Of a stretch of DNA of 64,000 nt, positions 55,148-64,000 are shown piece after piece. Position 1 is the first letter of the stretch, and each line of letters begins with the position of its first letter. The DNA lies in contig NW_023602073.1 of assembly GCF_014898055.3 (NCBI RefSeq), positions 24,351,784-24,415,783 on the forward strand. Reading direction: 5' to 3'. A program made the position numbers and the translations under genes. A model generated the notes under the pieces. That model was not told the DNA's origin and did no database searches. It saw only the letters and a program-made list of their open reading frames with translations. Source of the DNA: Talpa occidentalis. Taxonomy: Eukaryota > Chordata > Mammalia > Eulipotyphla > Talpidae.

Positions 55148-56770
55148 GACAATGTTAGTCGTATAATCCATGAACCCAGATGTCTTTCCATTGATTGGTG
55201 TCTAGTTTCTTTCAGCAATGTTTTCTAGTTTTTGGTGCACTCACATTTCTTCAGTTTATTCACAAGTATTTTATTCTTGTTGATGCTATTGTAAATGGAA
55301 ATACTTGTTAGTTTTGGAAATTTTGTTCATTGTTCTTGTATAAAAACACAATTGACGTTATATGTTGATTTTGTATCCTTCCCTTTTACTGAATTTGTAT
55401 ATTAGCTTAACCTTTTTTTTTTTGTGGCGTTCTAAGGATTATCTAGATGTAAAATCATATTATCTGCAAATTGAAATAATTTTACTTTTTCCTTTCTAAT
55501 TTGGATGACTTTTGTTTTTCTTACCTGCTTGCTCTGATTAGGAATGATAATAGTATGTTGAATCCAAGTGGTGAAAGTAGGGATTCATGTTTTGCTCCAG
55601 ATGTAAGGAGAGGGAAGCTTCCAGTTTTTCCTTATGGAATATGTTTGCTATGGATTTTTGTAAGTGGTTTTTATCATGCTGACAAAATTTCCTTTTGTTC
55701 CTTAAACTAGGAGTGTTTTTATTTTTTTTAAGATTTATTTATTATGCATATAACAATTGGGGTACAGGCCAGAGGTGTGGGGAGTGAGAGGATTCACCAG
55801 AGACAGAGCAGGGAACAGAACAGGCAGACTTACTGAAATACACCACTGAGGGGAGCAGCGGGCGAGTCAAGAGAGGTCTGCTGCGCCATGTGGGTAGCTC
55901 CCTGGCTGGGGATGGAACTCATGCTGCAGTGGCTGCAGATAGCTTCATAGGTTGCATCCCAACCCCTTGTGCTACCAGGTAGGCCCTATTGAGTGTTTTT
56001 AATCAGGAAAGAGTGTTGAATTATGTCAAACACTTTGTCTGAATTCATTGAAATTATTAAGCATCCTCCCCACCTCCAATTCTGTTAATGTGGTCTACAA
56101 TACATTGATTTTTCCATATGTTAAACCATCTTACATTCCAGGAATAAATGATTACTTGGTCATGGCATATAATCCTTGTAATATGTGTGAATGAATCAAG
56201 TTTGCTAGTATTTTTTGAGGATTTTTGCATTAATAGTCATGTAAGATTCGTTTTAATTTTCATTCTTTCTAATACCTTGTCTTACTTGGTATTGGGGGAA
56301 TGCTGATTTCATAGAAACTGTTTCCTCCTTTTCAATTTTTAGAAAGAGTTTGAGAAGGATTGGTATTCTTCATTAAGCATTTGGTAGCATTACCACTGAA
56401 ATTATGTAGGTGGGGCTTTTCTTTGTAGTGAGGTGTTTTTTTTTTTTTTAATTACTGTTTCAATATCCTTACTAGTCATAGATCTATGCAAATTTCTGTT
56501 TCTTTATGTTTCATTTTTGGTGAATTATGTTTTTCCAGTAATTTGTAGATTCCATTTAGGTTTCTGATATGCTGGGATCCCATTTTCCTTAATATTTCCT
56601 TTTGATCACTTTTCTTTCTGTAAAAGTCCATAGTAACGTCCCCACTTTCATTTCTAAGTAATAATTAGAGTCCCTATTCTTTACTTTTCTTAGTCAATTC
56701 AGCTTAACATTTGTCAATTTTGTTGAAGTTTTCCAAGAACCAACTTTAGGTTTCATTGACTTTTAAAATA
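55148..56770 (-). repeat. Old L1 ORF2 region, mirror of 19205-20828
   Basis: Decayed antisense ORF2, interrupted by the SINE at 55720-55985. Confidence 0.85.
55720..55985 (-). repeat. SINE, mirror of 19986-20251
   Basis: Antisense copy with TATGCATATAACAATTGGGG and GCTACCAGGTAGGCCC. Confidence 0.95.
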
Positions 56771-56778
56771 CTGTTTCT

Positions 56779-57037
56779 GGGGACTTCCCTGGTGGTGCAA
56801 GGGATTAAGTCTCAGCACTATGAAGTTATCTGCAGCCACTGTAGCACAAGATCAATCCCCAGCCAGGAAGGTTGGCACAGCAGACCTCCTGTCCCCCACT
56901 GCTCCCCTCAGCAGTGTATTTCAGTCGGTCTGCCTGTTCTGCTCCCCACTCTGTCTCTGGTGATCCTCTCACACACCCCGCATCTCTGGCCTGCCCCCCA
57001 GCTCTTGTATGCCTAAATAAATAAGTCTTTAAAAAAA
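56779..57037 (+). repeat. SINE, mirror of 18937-19195
   Basis: Head GGGGACTTCCCTGGTGG, flanked by AAAATACTGTTTCTG on both sides. Confidence 0.95.
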
Positions 57038-57460
57038 TACTGTTTCTGGCCTGTACTTCCTAGTGGCCTGGTTTATCTGCTTGCCCTAGTCTTCTGTGTC
57101 TGATCTTTTGAAGTCAACAGGCCAGTGAGCTTCATATAGATTGTGTGTAGATTGTTCTTGTGGCATTTATTACGTTTTTTCATGCAAACATACTCATGAG
57201 ACTGAAGATGGGCACTTGAAAAGTTTCCCGTTCCTGGAATGATTATGCATGGGTTGGTAGACATTCCAGTAAATTTATCTGTGATATATGTTCTAATTTC
57301 TAGTAGACAACTATGAACCATCAGGATGTGGAATTACTGGTTTCAATGCAAGGAAAGTGAAGGATATGAAAGGATCACACCAAGAAACCAGTACAGGAAA
57401 AGTCCAAAGCGACATTTTTCTGGACATACCTTTTTGGTTCTAATTCCCACTTCCACGGGA
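57038..57460. other. 5' flank of right tRNA-Val, nothing recognised
   Basis: AT-rich mirror of 18511-18936. Confidence 0.4.
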
Positions 57461-57533
57461 GTTTCCGTAGTGTAGTGGTTATCACATTCGCCTGACACGC
57501 GAAAGGTCCCCGGTTCGAAACCGGGCGGAAACA
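57461..57533 (+). tRNA. tRNA-Val with anticodon GAC (right-arm copy)
   Basis: A 73-nt tRNA identical to the left-arm copy, in sense. Anticodon GAC is at 57494-57496 inside loop CTGACAC, with fully paired acceptor (GTTTCCG/CGGAAAC), anticodon (TTCGC/GCGAA) and T stems. B box GGTTCGAAACC is at 57512-57522. All expected bases for a mammalian tRNA-Val are present except the anticodon first base and A26. The identity of both copies means the GAC state predates the duplication, was homogenised by gene conversion, or reflects two assemblies of one locus. Predicted to charge with valine if transcribed, since the valine identity bases A35 and C36 are kept. Confidence 0.93.
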
Positions 57534-57538
57534 GATCC

Positions 57539-57542
57539 TTTT
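57539..57542 (+). terminator. Pol III terminator of right tRNA-Val
   Basis: TTTT 5 bases after the discriminator base. Confidence 0.8.
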
Positions 57543-58524
57543 CTCCTCTCTTTTTCCTTTGTTACATTTCTTGGGCATTATTTCATTTTCCTCAGCTAAC
57601 CAAATATAAGCTTTGCATCAAATGCACGCACCGTCTCTCTCCCTTCGGAGACCTGAGCGACACAGCGGCAGGCACACCCCGCCCTCCTGCCTCCACATTC
57701 CTGCGCCCGCCCGGGAGTCGCACGCGGCTCGGGCTGTAAAAGGCCTTGATGCTGTCGACCCGCGGAAACACCACCCCCCCTCCCCCCGGAAAGGCCAAAG
57801 GCCACCACCCCCACCCCTACCCCCACCCCCACCCCCACCCCCACCCCCTGCCTCCACTCACTAAGGAGCTGGCGTCCTTGGGATCCTCGGGAATCTCCAG
57901 AGCATGACAGCCCGGCTTTCTGCGCAGGGTGTTTTCTCAGGAATTTCTTAAGAAAGAACGGATTCCGCTGAGCCCGCCAGGAATTAGATCTGTCTTCTGC
58001 TCTGAACTGCTGACACACAGAGGAGATTTGCCATGAAAATAGTTAAGCGGCATCCTCTGTTGGACAGCATACTGGACTTACGGGGTAATAGGCAGGGGTG
58101 TGGGGGGGGGGCGTGGAGGGAGGGGGGATGGCGGGATAAAATGAGACCCTGCCCGGGCACTGAAACCCTAACTGCATTACTTACTCTCACGGGCTCAAAT
58201 CACTAAACTAATCATCGACTAGCAAAATAATTTTCTCTCTACATCTTAAGTTCACGTGAAGGCAGCGCTGTCAGCCACTGCCAGTTTCACTGTTAGGACT
58301 CAGGCAAGGCCCTCCCTCTTTCAGGTCTACCTTCGCTTGTCCCCCAGCCCCAGCTCCCCCCATTTTTTCAGTTAAGTCTAAACCATCTGAATGGCTGTAA
58401 ATTTCTTAACCACAACACCAAAAAGCAACAGCAACAACCAATGATTGGCAATAGCTTGAGGAAGAGAATGCCTGAACGTATTCTTGTGCTTTTAGGGGAA
58501 ACGGGTCACCAAACACCAAAACTA
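57543..58524. other. Mirror of 17453-18428, CpG-rich part, no gene
   Basis: GC-rich near the tRNA with CpG dinucleotides. Contains the CCCCCA repeat at about 57802-57848. Confidence 0.4.
57802..57848 (-). repeat. (CCCCCA)n tract, one unit longer than left arm
   Basis: The minus strand carries the G-runs. One more 6-bp unit than 18127-18168. Confidence 0.93.
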
Positions 58525-58528
58525 AAAT

Positions 58529-59077
58529 TGTTACAGGGCAGGGAGAGGGGCACCCCAACACCCCCAAACCTGCCCGCTTTAAATAGGTCCTGCCATCCGC
58601 CACATGAAGACAAAACATTTAAGACCTTTAATGGAAAAGAACTTTAATACAATTAGTGAACAAAACAGAAAAGACAAGAAAATAGTTTCTAAATCAAGCA
58701 CCCACAGTTACCCATCCCCTCGGAGGTAAAAGTCCACCCAAACGGGACAGGTCTTAAACACCCATAGAAAAGGATCAGAATCAGCCAGAGTAGTCTGGGC
58801 GGAAAAGAGCAAAATCAAAATCAAGATAAAAGCTGCCACTGTTATCTTCCCCACGTGTTCTCTCGCCCACATCTGTGTCACCCAGTTCAGGACCAAAAGG
58901 CAAGCGCAGTTTCTTCACATGTCTCTCTGCTCCATGTGCCTCCTGCAGGTCTCCTTCTGGCTCCATCCTGCTTCCTTCCTTCCTCTGCCCTTTCTGTAGC
59001 TTCTTCTCCTCCCTGGGTGGGGTAGGGAACCTGGAACCTCCCCTTTTCCTGGGCACCACCCTGTTACACCTGTTACA
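58529..59077 (-). mobile_element. Solo LTR, mirror of 16900-17448
   Basis: Flanked by AAAT at 58525-58528 and 59078-59081, complement of the ATTT duplication in the left arm. Confidence 0.9.
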
Positions 59078-59081
59078 AAAT

Positions 59082-59628
59082 CAGACAGTGAAGTAAGAAG
59101 TTTTGTTCTTTCACTTTTGGAGACTTGGCCTGGAAAATCCATGGAGAAGGTGCTATAGCCAGAGCATTTCTTCCTCACCCCTTTGGATGTGGTTATTGGG
59201 GCTGCCCAAAGAGGTGGAAAAAGGACGTGGGAAATTTGGTCTGACCTATGAAGACGCTGCCCTGGATTCCCAGGCTCAGGTCACTCCCGGCAGATCCAGT
59301 TTCTGTAGGACAATCTGGGCGGGTCTGAATTCCCTTCCATCAGATAATTTTCCTGAATACCCCCAGGTCTCATTTAGCCAGGCACCCAAGGCAACACTTG
59401 GATGCCGTTCAGCAACTTGCGGCTCCTTACGCTTCTAGTTTCTCAAGTGACCACAAGTGATGCCCCCTTCTTCCCACCAGTTTTGCTCCTTCCCCAGTCC
59501 CATTTACAACGTTTATAGTTTTTTCCTAAATTATTTGATTTTTTTTTTAGTAATTTAGCATCCATTACCATTCCAGAGACTTCTCTCTTGACTCCTATGA
59601 GTTTATTGTACCTCTTACATTATGTAAT
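59082..59628. other. Mirror of 16348-16895, no gene
   Basis: Unassigned right-arm sequence. Confidence 0.4.
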
Positions 59629-59899
59629 TTTTAAAAAAGATTTATTTATTTATGCATACAAGACCTGGGTTGCAGGCCAGAGGTCGGGGCTATGTGTGTG
59701 AGAGGATTCAGCAGAGACAGAGTGGGGAGCAAACAGGTGGATCTACTGAAATACACTGCTGAGAGGAGCAGCGGGGAAACAGGGGAGGACTGCTGCGTCA
59801 TGTGGGTTTCTCCCTGGCCGGGGATCGAACTTGTGCTGCAGTGGCTGCCGATAGCTTCATGGTGCTGAGAGGTAACCCTTTGTGCCACCAGCGAGGCTC
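59629..59899 (-). repeat. SINE, mirror of 16076-16347
   Basis: Antisense copy, TATGCATACAAGACCTGGGT near the tail and GTGCCACCAGCGAGGCTC at the head. Confidence 0.95.
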
Positions 59900-59904
59900 T
59901 CTGA

Positions 59905-60410
59905 CATTATTTAATTTATAAAATAAGTAACCCATCCACTTGGTTAAACATCCTCAGTACAGATAGCAACGCCCTGAACATCGTCTTCCTACATTTGTTT
60001 GCCCTCTGCCTTACTCCCTGCGCCCTCACAGGTGACCATTGTCTGCAGCTTCCTATTACCTTTCTAGAGAGTTTTAAGAGCACATATACAATCTAAAACA
60101 AATATTCTCTTCTCCACTTTGTTCCCATGGTGGCACTCTAGACACACCGTCCTGCATCTTTTTTTCACTTAAAGATATCATTGGAGAGAATCACAACTGA
60201 ATGCATAATGTTCCTCTTTATTATCCTTTAAGTATATATATACATATTATTCCATTTTCAATATGTCATAATTTATATTATGATGATAATTAGGGTCTCC
60301 CCATTCTTTTTACTACAAATAATGCTGCAGTGAATAATTTTATTGTAGTAATTTCTTCTCTGTGCAGGCATACCTCGCACACCATGCAAATGTACATTAA
60401 ATGATATTTG
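59905..60410 (-). repeat. Old L1 3' end, mirror of 15560-16068
   Basis: Antisense text of the same decayed L1. Confidence 0.75.
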
Positions 60411-60508
60411 CATTAAAAATGAAATGTTGGTTGATCCCACCTAATTGTCTTCTATTCAGGCTTAGCATGGTTTCTTTCTTTCTGAGAAGCACAATTAAAC
60501 AGGATCCT

Positions 60509-60776
60509 GGGCCTCCTTGGTGGCGCAAAGGGTTAAGACACAACCTATGAAGCTGTCCGCAGCCACTGCAGCAAGAATTCGATCCCTGGCCAGCGAGGAA
60601 CCCACATGGCGTGGCAGGCCTCTCCTGACTCGCCCGCTGCTCCCCTCAGCGGTGTATTTCGGTCAGTCTGCCTGTTCTGCTCCCCACTCTGTCTCTGGTG
60701 AATCCTCTCACCCCCCACACCTCTGGCCTGTACCCCTATTCTTGTATGCATAAATAAATAAATCTTTAAAAAAAAA
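60509..60776 (+). repeat. SINE, mirror of 15200-15466
   Basis: Head GGGCCTCCTTGGTGGCGCA, tail GCATAAATAAATAAATCTTT, flanks AGGATCCTG and AAGATCCTG. Confidence 0.96.
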
Positions 60777-61310
60777 TAAACAAGATCCTGATAACACTCA
60801 ATATCACAAAACCAAGTAACAGATTCCCTGCTACACTAGGAAACAAAACCAGGCGATCCATGAAGAATGTATAAGAACGTTCAGGATTTTGTTGGAGGAC
60901 CCAAGGTCCTTGACTTTTCATCCTAAAACTATCAAATAAAATTTCATGGAAATGCGAAACTGTATTATTGCCAAGGATTTGATTTCTACACTCCACAATA
61001 CAACAGCTCTTTTAGAAGAAAACTGTGAAATTTTACCTCTTCCTCAGTGAGTTTACGTAAAATCAGTAATGGGGGCTTAATCCAGTGTGCTGATTTAAAG
61101 GGAGCTTTCAGACATCAATATTTCCACTGTATCTTAATTTATTTCTGAGGATTTTTACTTTATTCTGAAAGGGTAGGTGTTTACTCTGGAAAAGTGGGAG
61201 AAAGGTGAATTTTACAAGGGAAAGTGAGCAAGGAGAACCTCAGCAGTTGTGTCCCTGCACAAGTTCAACTTGAGAGAGTAAAACTGAAAGTTAAAATATC
61301 TAGAAACTGG
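60777..61310. other. Mirror of 14667-15199, no gene
   Basis: Unassigned right-arm sequence. Confidence 0.4.
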
Positions 61311-61601
61311 GGGCCTCCCTGGTGGTGCAAGGGGTTAATTCTCAGTACTATGAAGCTATCCACAGCCACTTATCCTCAGCCACGCAGCATGAGTTCCATC
61401 CCCGGCCAGGGAGCTACCCACATGGCACAGCAGACCTCTCCTGTCTCCCTGCTGCTCCCCTCAGCAGTGTATTTCAGTAGATCCACCTGTTGTGTTCCCC
61501 ACTCTGTCTCTGGTGGACCCTCTTACCGGCCCTCCCCCCGCCCCCACCTCTGGCCTGTGCCCTAGTTCTTGTGTGCATAAATAAACAAATCTTTAAAAAA
61601 A
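61311..61601 (+). repeat. SINE, mirror of 14375-14666
   Basis: Head GGGCCTCCCTGGTGGTGCA, tail GCATAAATAAACAAATCTTT. Confidence 0.95.
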
Positions 61602-61734
61602 TTCTAGAAAGTGATATTTTAAAGAGATTGTGTGAACACTGCTGACCCCGTGATGAAGCCCAATGGGTCACCACCCCATAGGGTGTTCTTGAGGGTTGAC
61701 TGATAATCAGACTCATGCACACAATAGACACCAC

Positions 61735-61868
61735 TGGTTTGCTGGCACTGTCATAAGATAATACCACAGACCGGTCGACTTAAGCAAGGAAAATTCATTT
61801 CCTGAGAGTTCTGGACACTGGACATTCAAGGTCAAGGAGTCCCAGTTTGGTTCTTTCTGGAGGCCTCT
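61735..61868 (-). mobile_element. MaLR LTR 3' end, mirror of 14108-14240
   Basis: Antisense of the same MaLR text. Confidence 0.8.
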
Positions 61869-61919
61869 CTCCTTAGCAAATGGCTACCTTTTCCTGCATT
61901 CTCCTGTGGCCTTTTTTTT

Positions 61920-62435
61920 TTTGTGGCTCACATCTGGGTGTCTCTCCCTCTTCGTATCAGGATGCCAATCCTATCTGAGTAGGGACTGATGGAGCTTAGA
62001 TTAGAAAATTTAGGATGAAGGCCGGACAGCAGAGGTGCAGGTGGAAATGAACATGGTCCTTCAGCCAGCTTCACAGGGGCGGGACAGTGTCGGTCATTAC
62101 AAGAAGCAGCAGTGCTTACAGATGAACCCAGCCAGACCTTAAAAGTCATCGATTTCACAGCAGATAAAAGTCCACAAAGGAATGACCCCGCCAAAGAACA
62201 CTATATAACAGTACCCCTTGCTCTGGCAAAGTGCAGCTCTGGCCCCAAGGCTGCCAGTCTGCGCCTCTTTTAATAAACCTGCCCTTGTGAAACGCAGCCT
62301 CTTCCTGTTTGTGTCCATGCAAAGGTCTCTTTCCTTAGTAAACTCTCCGTGTGCTGCTGAGTGGGAAATTCCTCCAAAACACTTCCAGAGGGAACCCTGG
62401 GACCCCACATCATATGAATGCCAACATCTCATCTG
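61920..62435 (+). mobile_element. ERV LTR, mirror of 13540-14050
   Basis: Sense: CTATATAACAG near 62200, AATAAA near 62271, then a pyrimidine-rich U5-like segment. Edges approximate. Confidence 0.75.
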
Positions 62436-62714
62436 AACGCCACCAGAGCCCCACCGTTATGATCTCAGTTAACAGTACCTTTTGGAAGACCCTACATCCA
62501 AGTACAGTCACTTTGGGGGTTCAGCGGAGGATTTGGGGGACTCAGTCATTTCAGGACAGCGCCCCCATCTCTGTACTGAGTTTAAGGCTCCACAGCACCA
62601 GCAGGTCTCCTGACGGCGACCACTTCTGGGTGCCTCAGGAGATGAAGACTTCATTGGGGTTACACAGGTTGCACCTGGAGGCTCAGCTCCCACCCGCGTT
62701 TTGACAGCTGCTAC

Positions 62715-63275
62715 TCGCCTGAGGGGTTCTTTCACCCTGTCTCCCTTCTCGGGCCTTCCAATCCGTGACGCAGACGCTCGCCCTCGTCTCTGGACTCGCG
62801 GGAAATTCACTGGGACGAAGGGTCCATTTGAAATGTGGGCCAAGCAACTCCCAAAGGTTCAACTGACAGAGGCCTCGGGCGAGTCCCGCCGGTTTCGCGC
62901 GATCCCCGCAGGGGCCACCAGGGGGCGCGACCCGGGAAAGCGGCGGAAACTCGCCGACATCCTGCGGGGAACCCGGGTCGGGGGCTGCAGAAACGCCCGG
63001 GGGGTCCCGGAGCTGCTCGCTGCCTTCCTCCCGCATGATCCGCCCGCAGGAGTGGGGCTCTGCGGTCCTCCAGCGCGGAGGAAAGCGCCTCCTCCCGCTC
63101 CCCTTTCCTGGGCGCAGTTACACTGAGTTCCAATGGGGCCGCGAACACCGATCTGTACGGTTTCATAACCCGGGCTGGCACGCGGGGAAAAGACGAGTGA
63201 GGTGGTGGTGGAGAAGAGTGTGTGAGTTCACTCGGGGGTTCACACTGAGGGTGGGATGGCGGTGGGGGGGGCCTG
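62715..63275. other. CpG-rich segment, mirror of 12700-13260
   Basis: High CpG density, no gene supported. Confidence 0.5.
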
Positions 63276-63517
63276 CTTCAATTCGGGATTGGAAAACTCC
63301 ACGCACCCCCTACCTCCGCTCCCTGCCCTTTCAGGATCCTCACCCCCCCAGCCCCCCCAGTTACTCTTTCTGGTAAATGCCCCAGGGCACAAGAATTAAT
63401 TCCCTCCTTGTCCTTCAAACATCTTCACTTGTCTTTCTGTTCCTGTTAAGTCTAGCTTCTCCTTAAGTGATTTCTCTAAAATTATTCCCTTACATTTCTC
63501 CCAAAGTATTAGCTTGC

Positions 63518-63545
63518 GGGGGGGGGGGGGGGGGGGAAGGGGGGG
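63518..63545 (+). repeat. Poly-G tract, mirror of 12425-12459
   Basis: Long G run followed by AAGGGGGGGCGG. Confidence 0.97.
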
Positions 63546-64000
63546 CGGTAAGGCAGCTACTTCCTTTAGGATTAAGACATGACCTGATAAATATCATGGG
63601 CGTGAAAGGGAGCTCAAGCAGGTAGGTGAAGGGGCTCTGATTTGTGCCTCAGCCTGCTTACCGGTGAGAAAGATAAAGGTATCCTCATCACATTTCACTG
63701 AGGGGATCAGTTTTCTGTCTCCACCTTCCACCACCTTGCTGGTTCCCCAGGCCTGGAGGCCCAATACTGCAGCCCTCACCTCCTTGAAAGGAAAAGTGTT
63801 GGGGGAGAGGAGCCCTGGCTTTTGGATATAAAAGTATTTTTTTTCTCCAGATTCTAGTTGAAGGACTTGGAATTCAGGCACTTGGGTGGGGGGCAGCCTC
63901 CTGAGACTCTGGGGTTTCACATTTGTTGAATGCGAGGTCCAGTGGAAACGTGGGCCTCAGGGAACAATAGCTGGGGCATGAAAGGTAGGTGTCAGTGTTA
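63546..64000. other. Right-arm end at window edge, no gene
   Basis: Mirror of about 11967-12424, still homologous at the last base. Confidence 0.5.

Larger units (their letters stand above)
50571..64000 (-). repeat. Right arm of the inverted duplication
   Basis: Reverse complement of 11967-25395. It begins at ATTTCTAAGC (50571-50580), where homology to the left arm starts, and is still homologous at the last base of the window, so the arm continues beyond 64000. It contains the mirror copies of eight SINEs, three LTRs, L1 relics, MaLR and MER5A relics and the tRNA-Val gene. No mobile element is private to either arm as far as I can see. Confidence 0.97.

Overview
The window is non-coding DNA from a placental mammal nuclear genome. 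The evidence is dispersed tRNA-derived SINEs with target-site duplications, L1 LINE fragments of several ages, solo ERV LTRs, MaLR and MER5A-type relics, a processed RPL21 retrocopy, and Pol III tRNA genes with mammalian sequences. I cannot name the species. The dominant SINE (head GGGCCTCCCTGGTGGCGCA, B box GGTTCGATCCC, tail of AAATAAAT units) is not Alu, B1/B2 or a carnivore SINE that I know; a laurasiatherian, perhaps a bat, is a low-confidence guess. I found no intact protein-coding gene. The open frames lie in repeats, in CpG-rich stretches or in low-complexity DNA.

Layout. (1) 1-11966 is single copy within this window: a GC-rich segment, a tRNA-Gln(CTG) gene at 1222, a SINE-rich stretch, a tRNA-iMet(CAT) gene at 10269 (minus) beside a CpG-rich block, and an antisense L1 3' end. 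(2) About 11967-25395 is the left arm of a large inverted duplication. (3) About 25396-50570 is the spacer: a truncated RPL21 retrocopy starting at the arm edge, a 100-N gap (26210-26309), AT-rich DNA, an unexplained GC-rich stretch (about 29960-34925), L1 pieces, an L1 5' end with two promoter-like monomers, an array of about 190-bp tandem repeats (about 41041-48483) broken by a solo LTR, a SINE and two L1 tails, then a zinc-finger relic and a MaLR LTR. (4) About 50571-64000 is the right arm, reverse-complementary to the left and running off the window edge.

The arms are at least 13.4 kb long. Paired coordinates sum to about 75966-75977. They share all eight SINEs, two solo LTRs with their 4-bp target duplications, an older ERV LTR, MaLR, MER5A and L1 relics, and one tRNA-Val gene each. 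A hand comparison of one stretch of about 380 bp gave 4 substitutions and 3 indels, so the arms are close but not identical.

The likely functional elements are four tRNA genes: Gln-CTG, iMet-CAT and two copies of Val. Both Val copies carry anticodon GAC, which is unusual for a eukaryotic four-codon box because Val(GUC) is normally read by inosine-modified AAC. A mix of Gln, iMet and Val tRNA genes in repeat-rich DNA recalls the extended-MHC tRNA cluster of mammals, but no neighbouring protein gene is present to confirm that. The two arms lie on opposite sides of the N gap, so their relative orientation depends on how the scaffold was joined.
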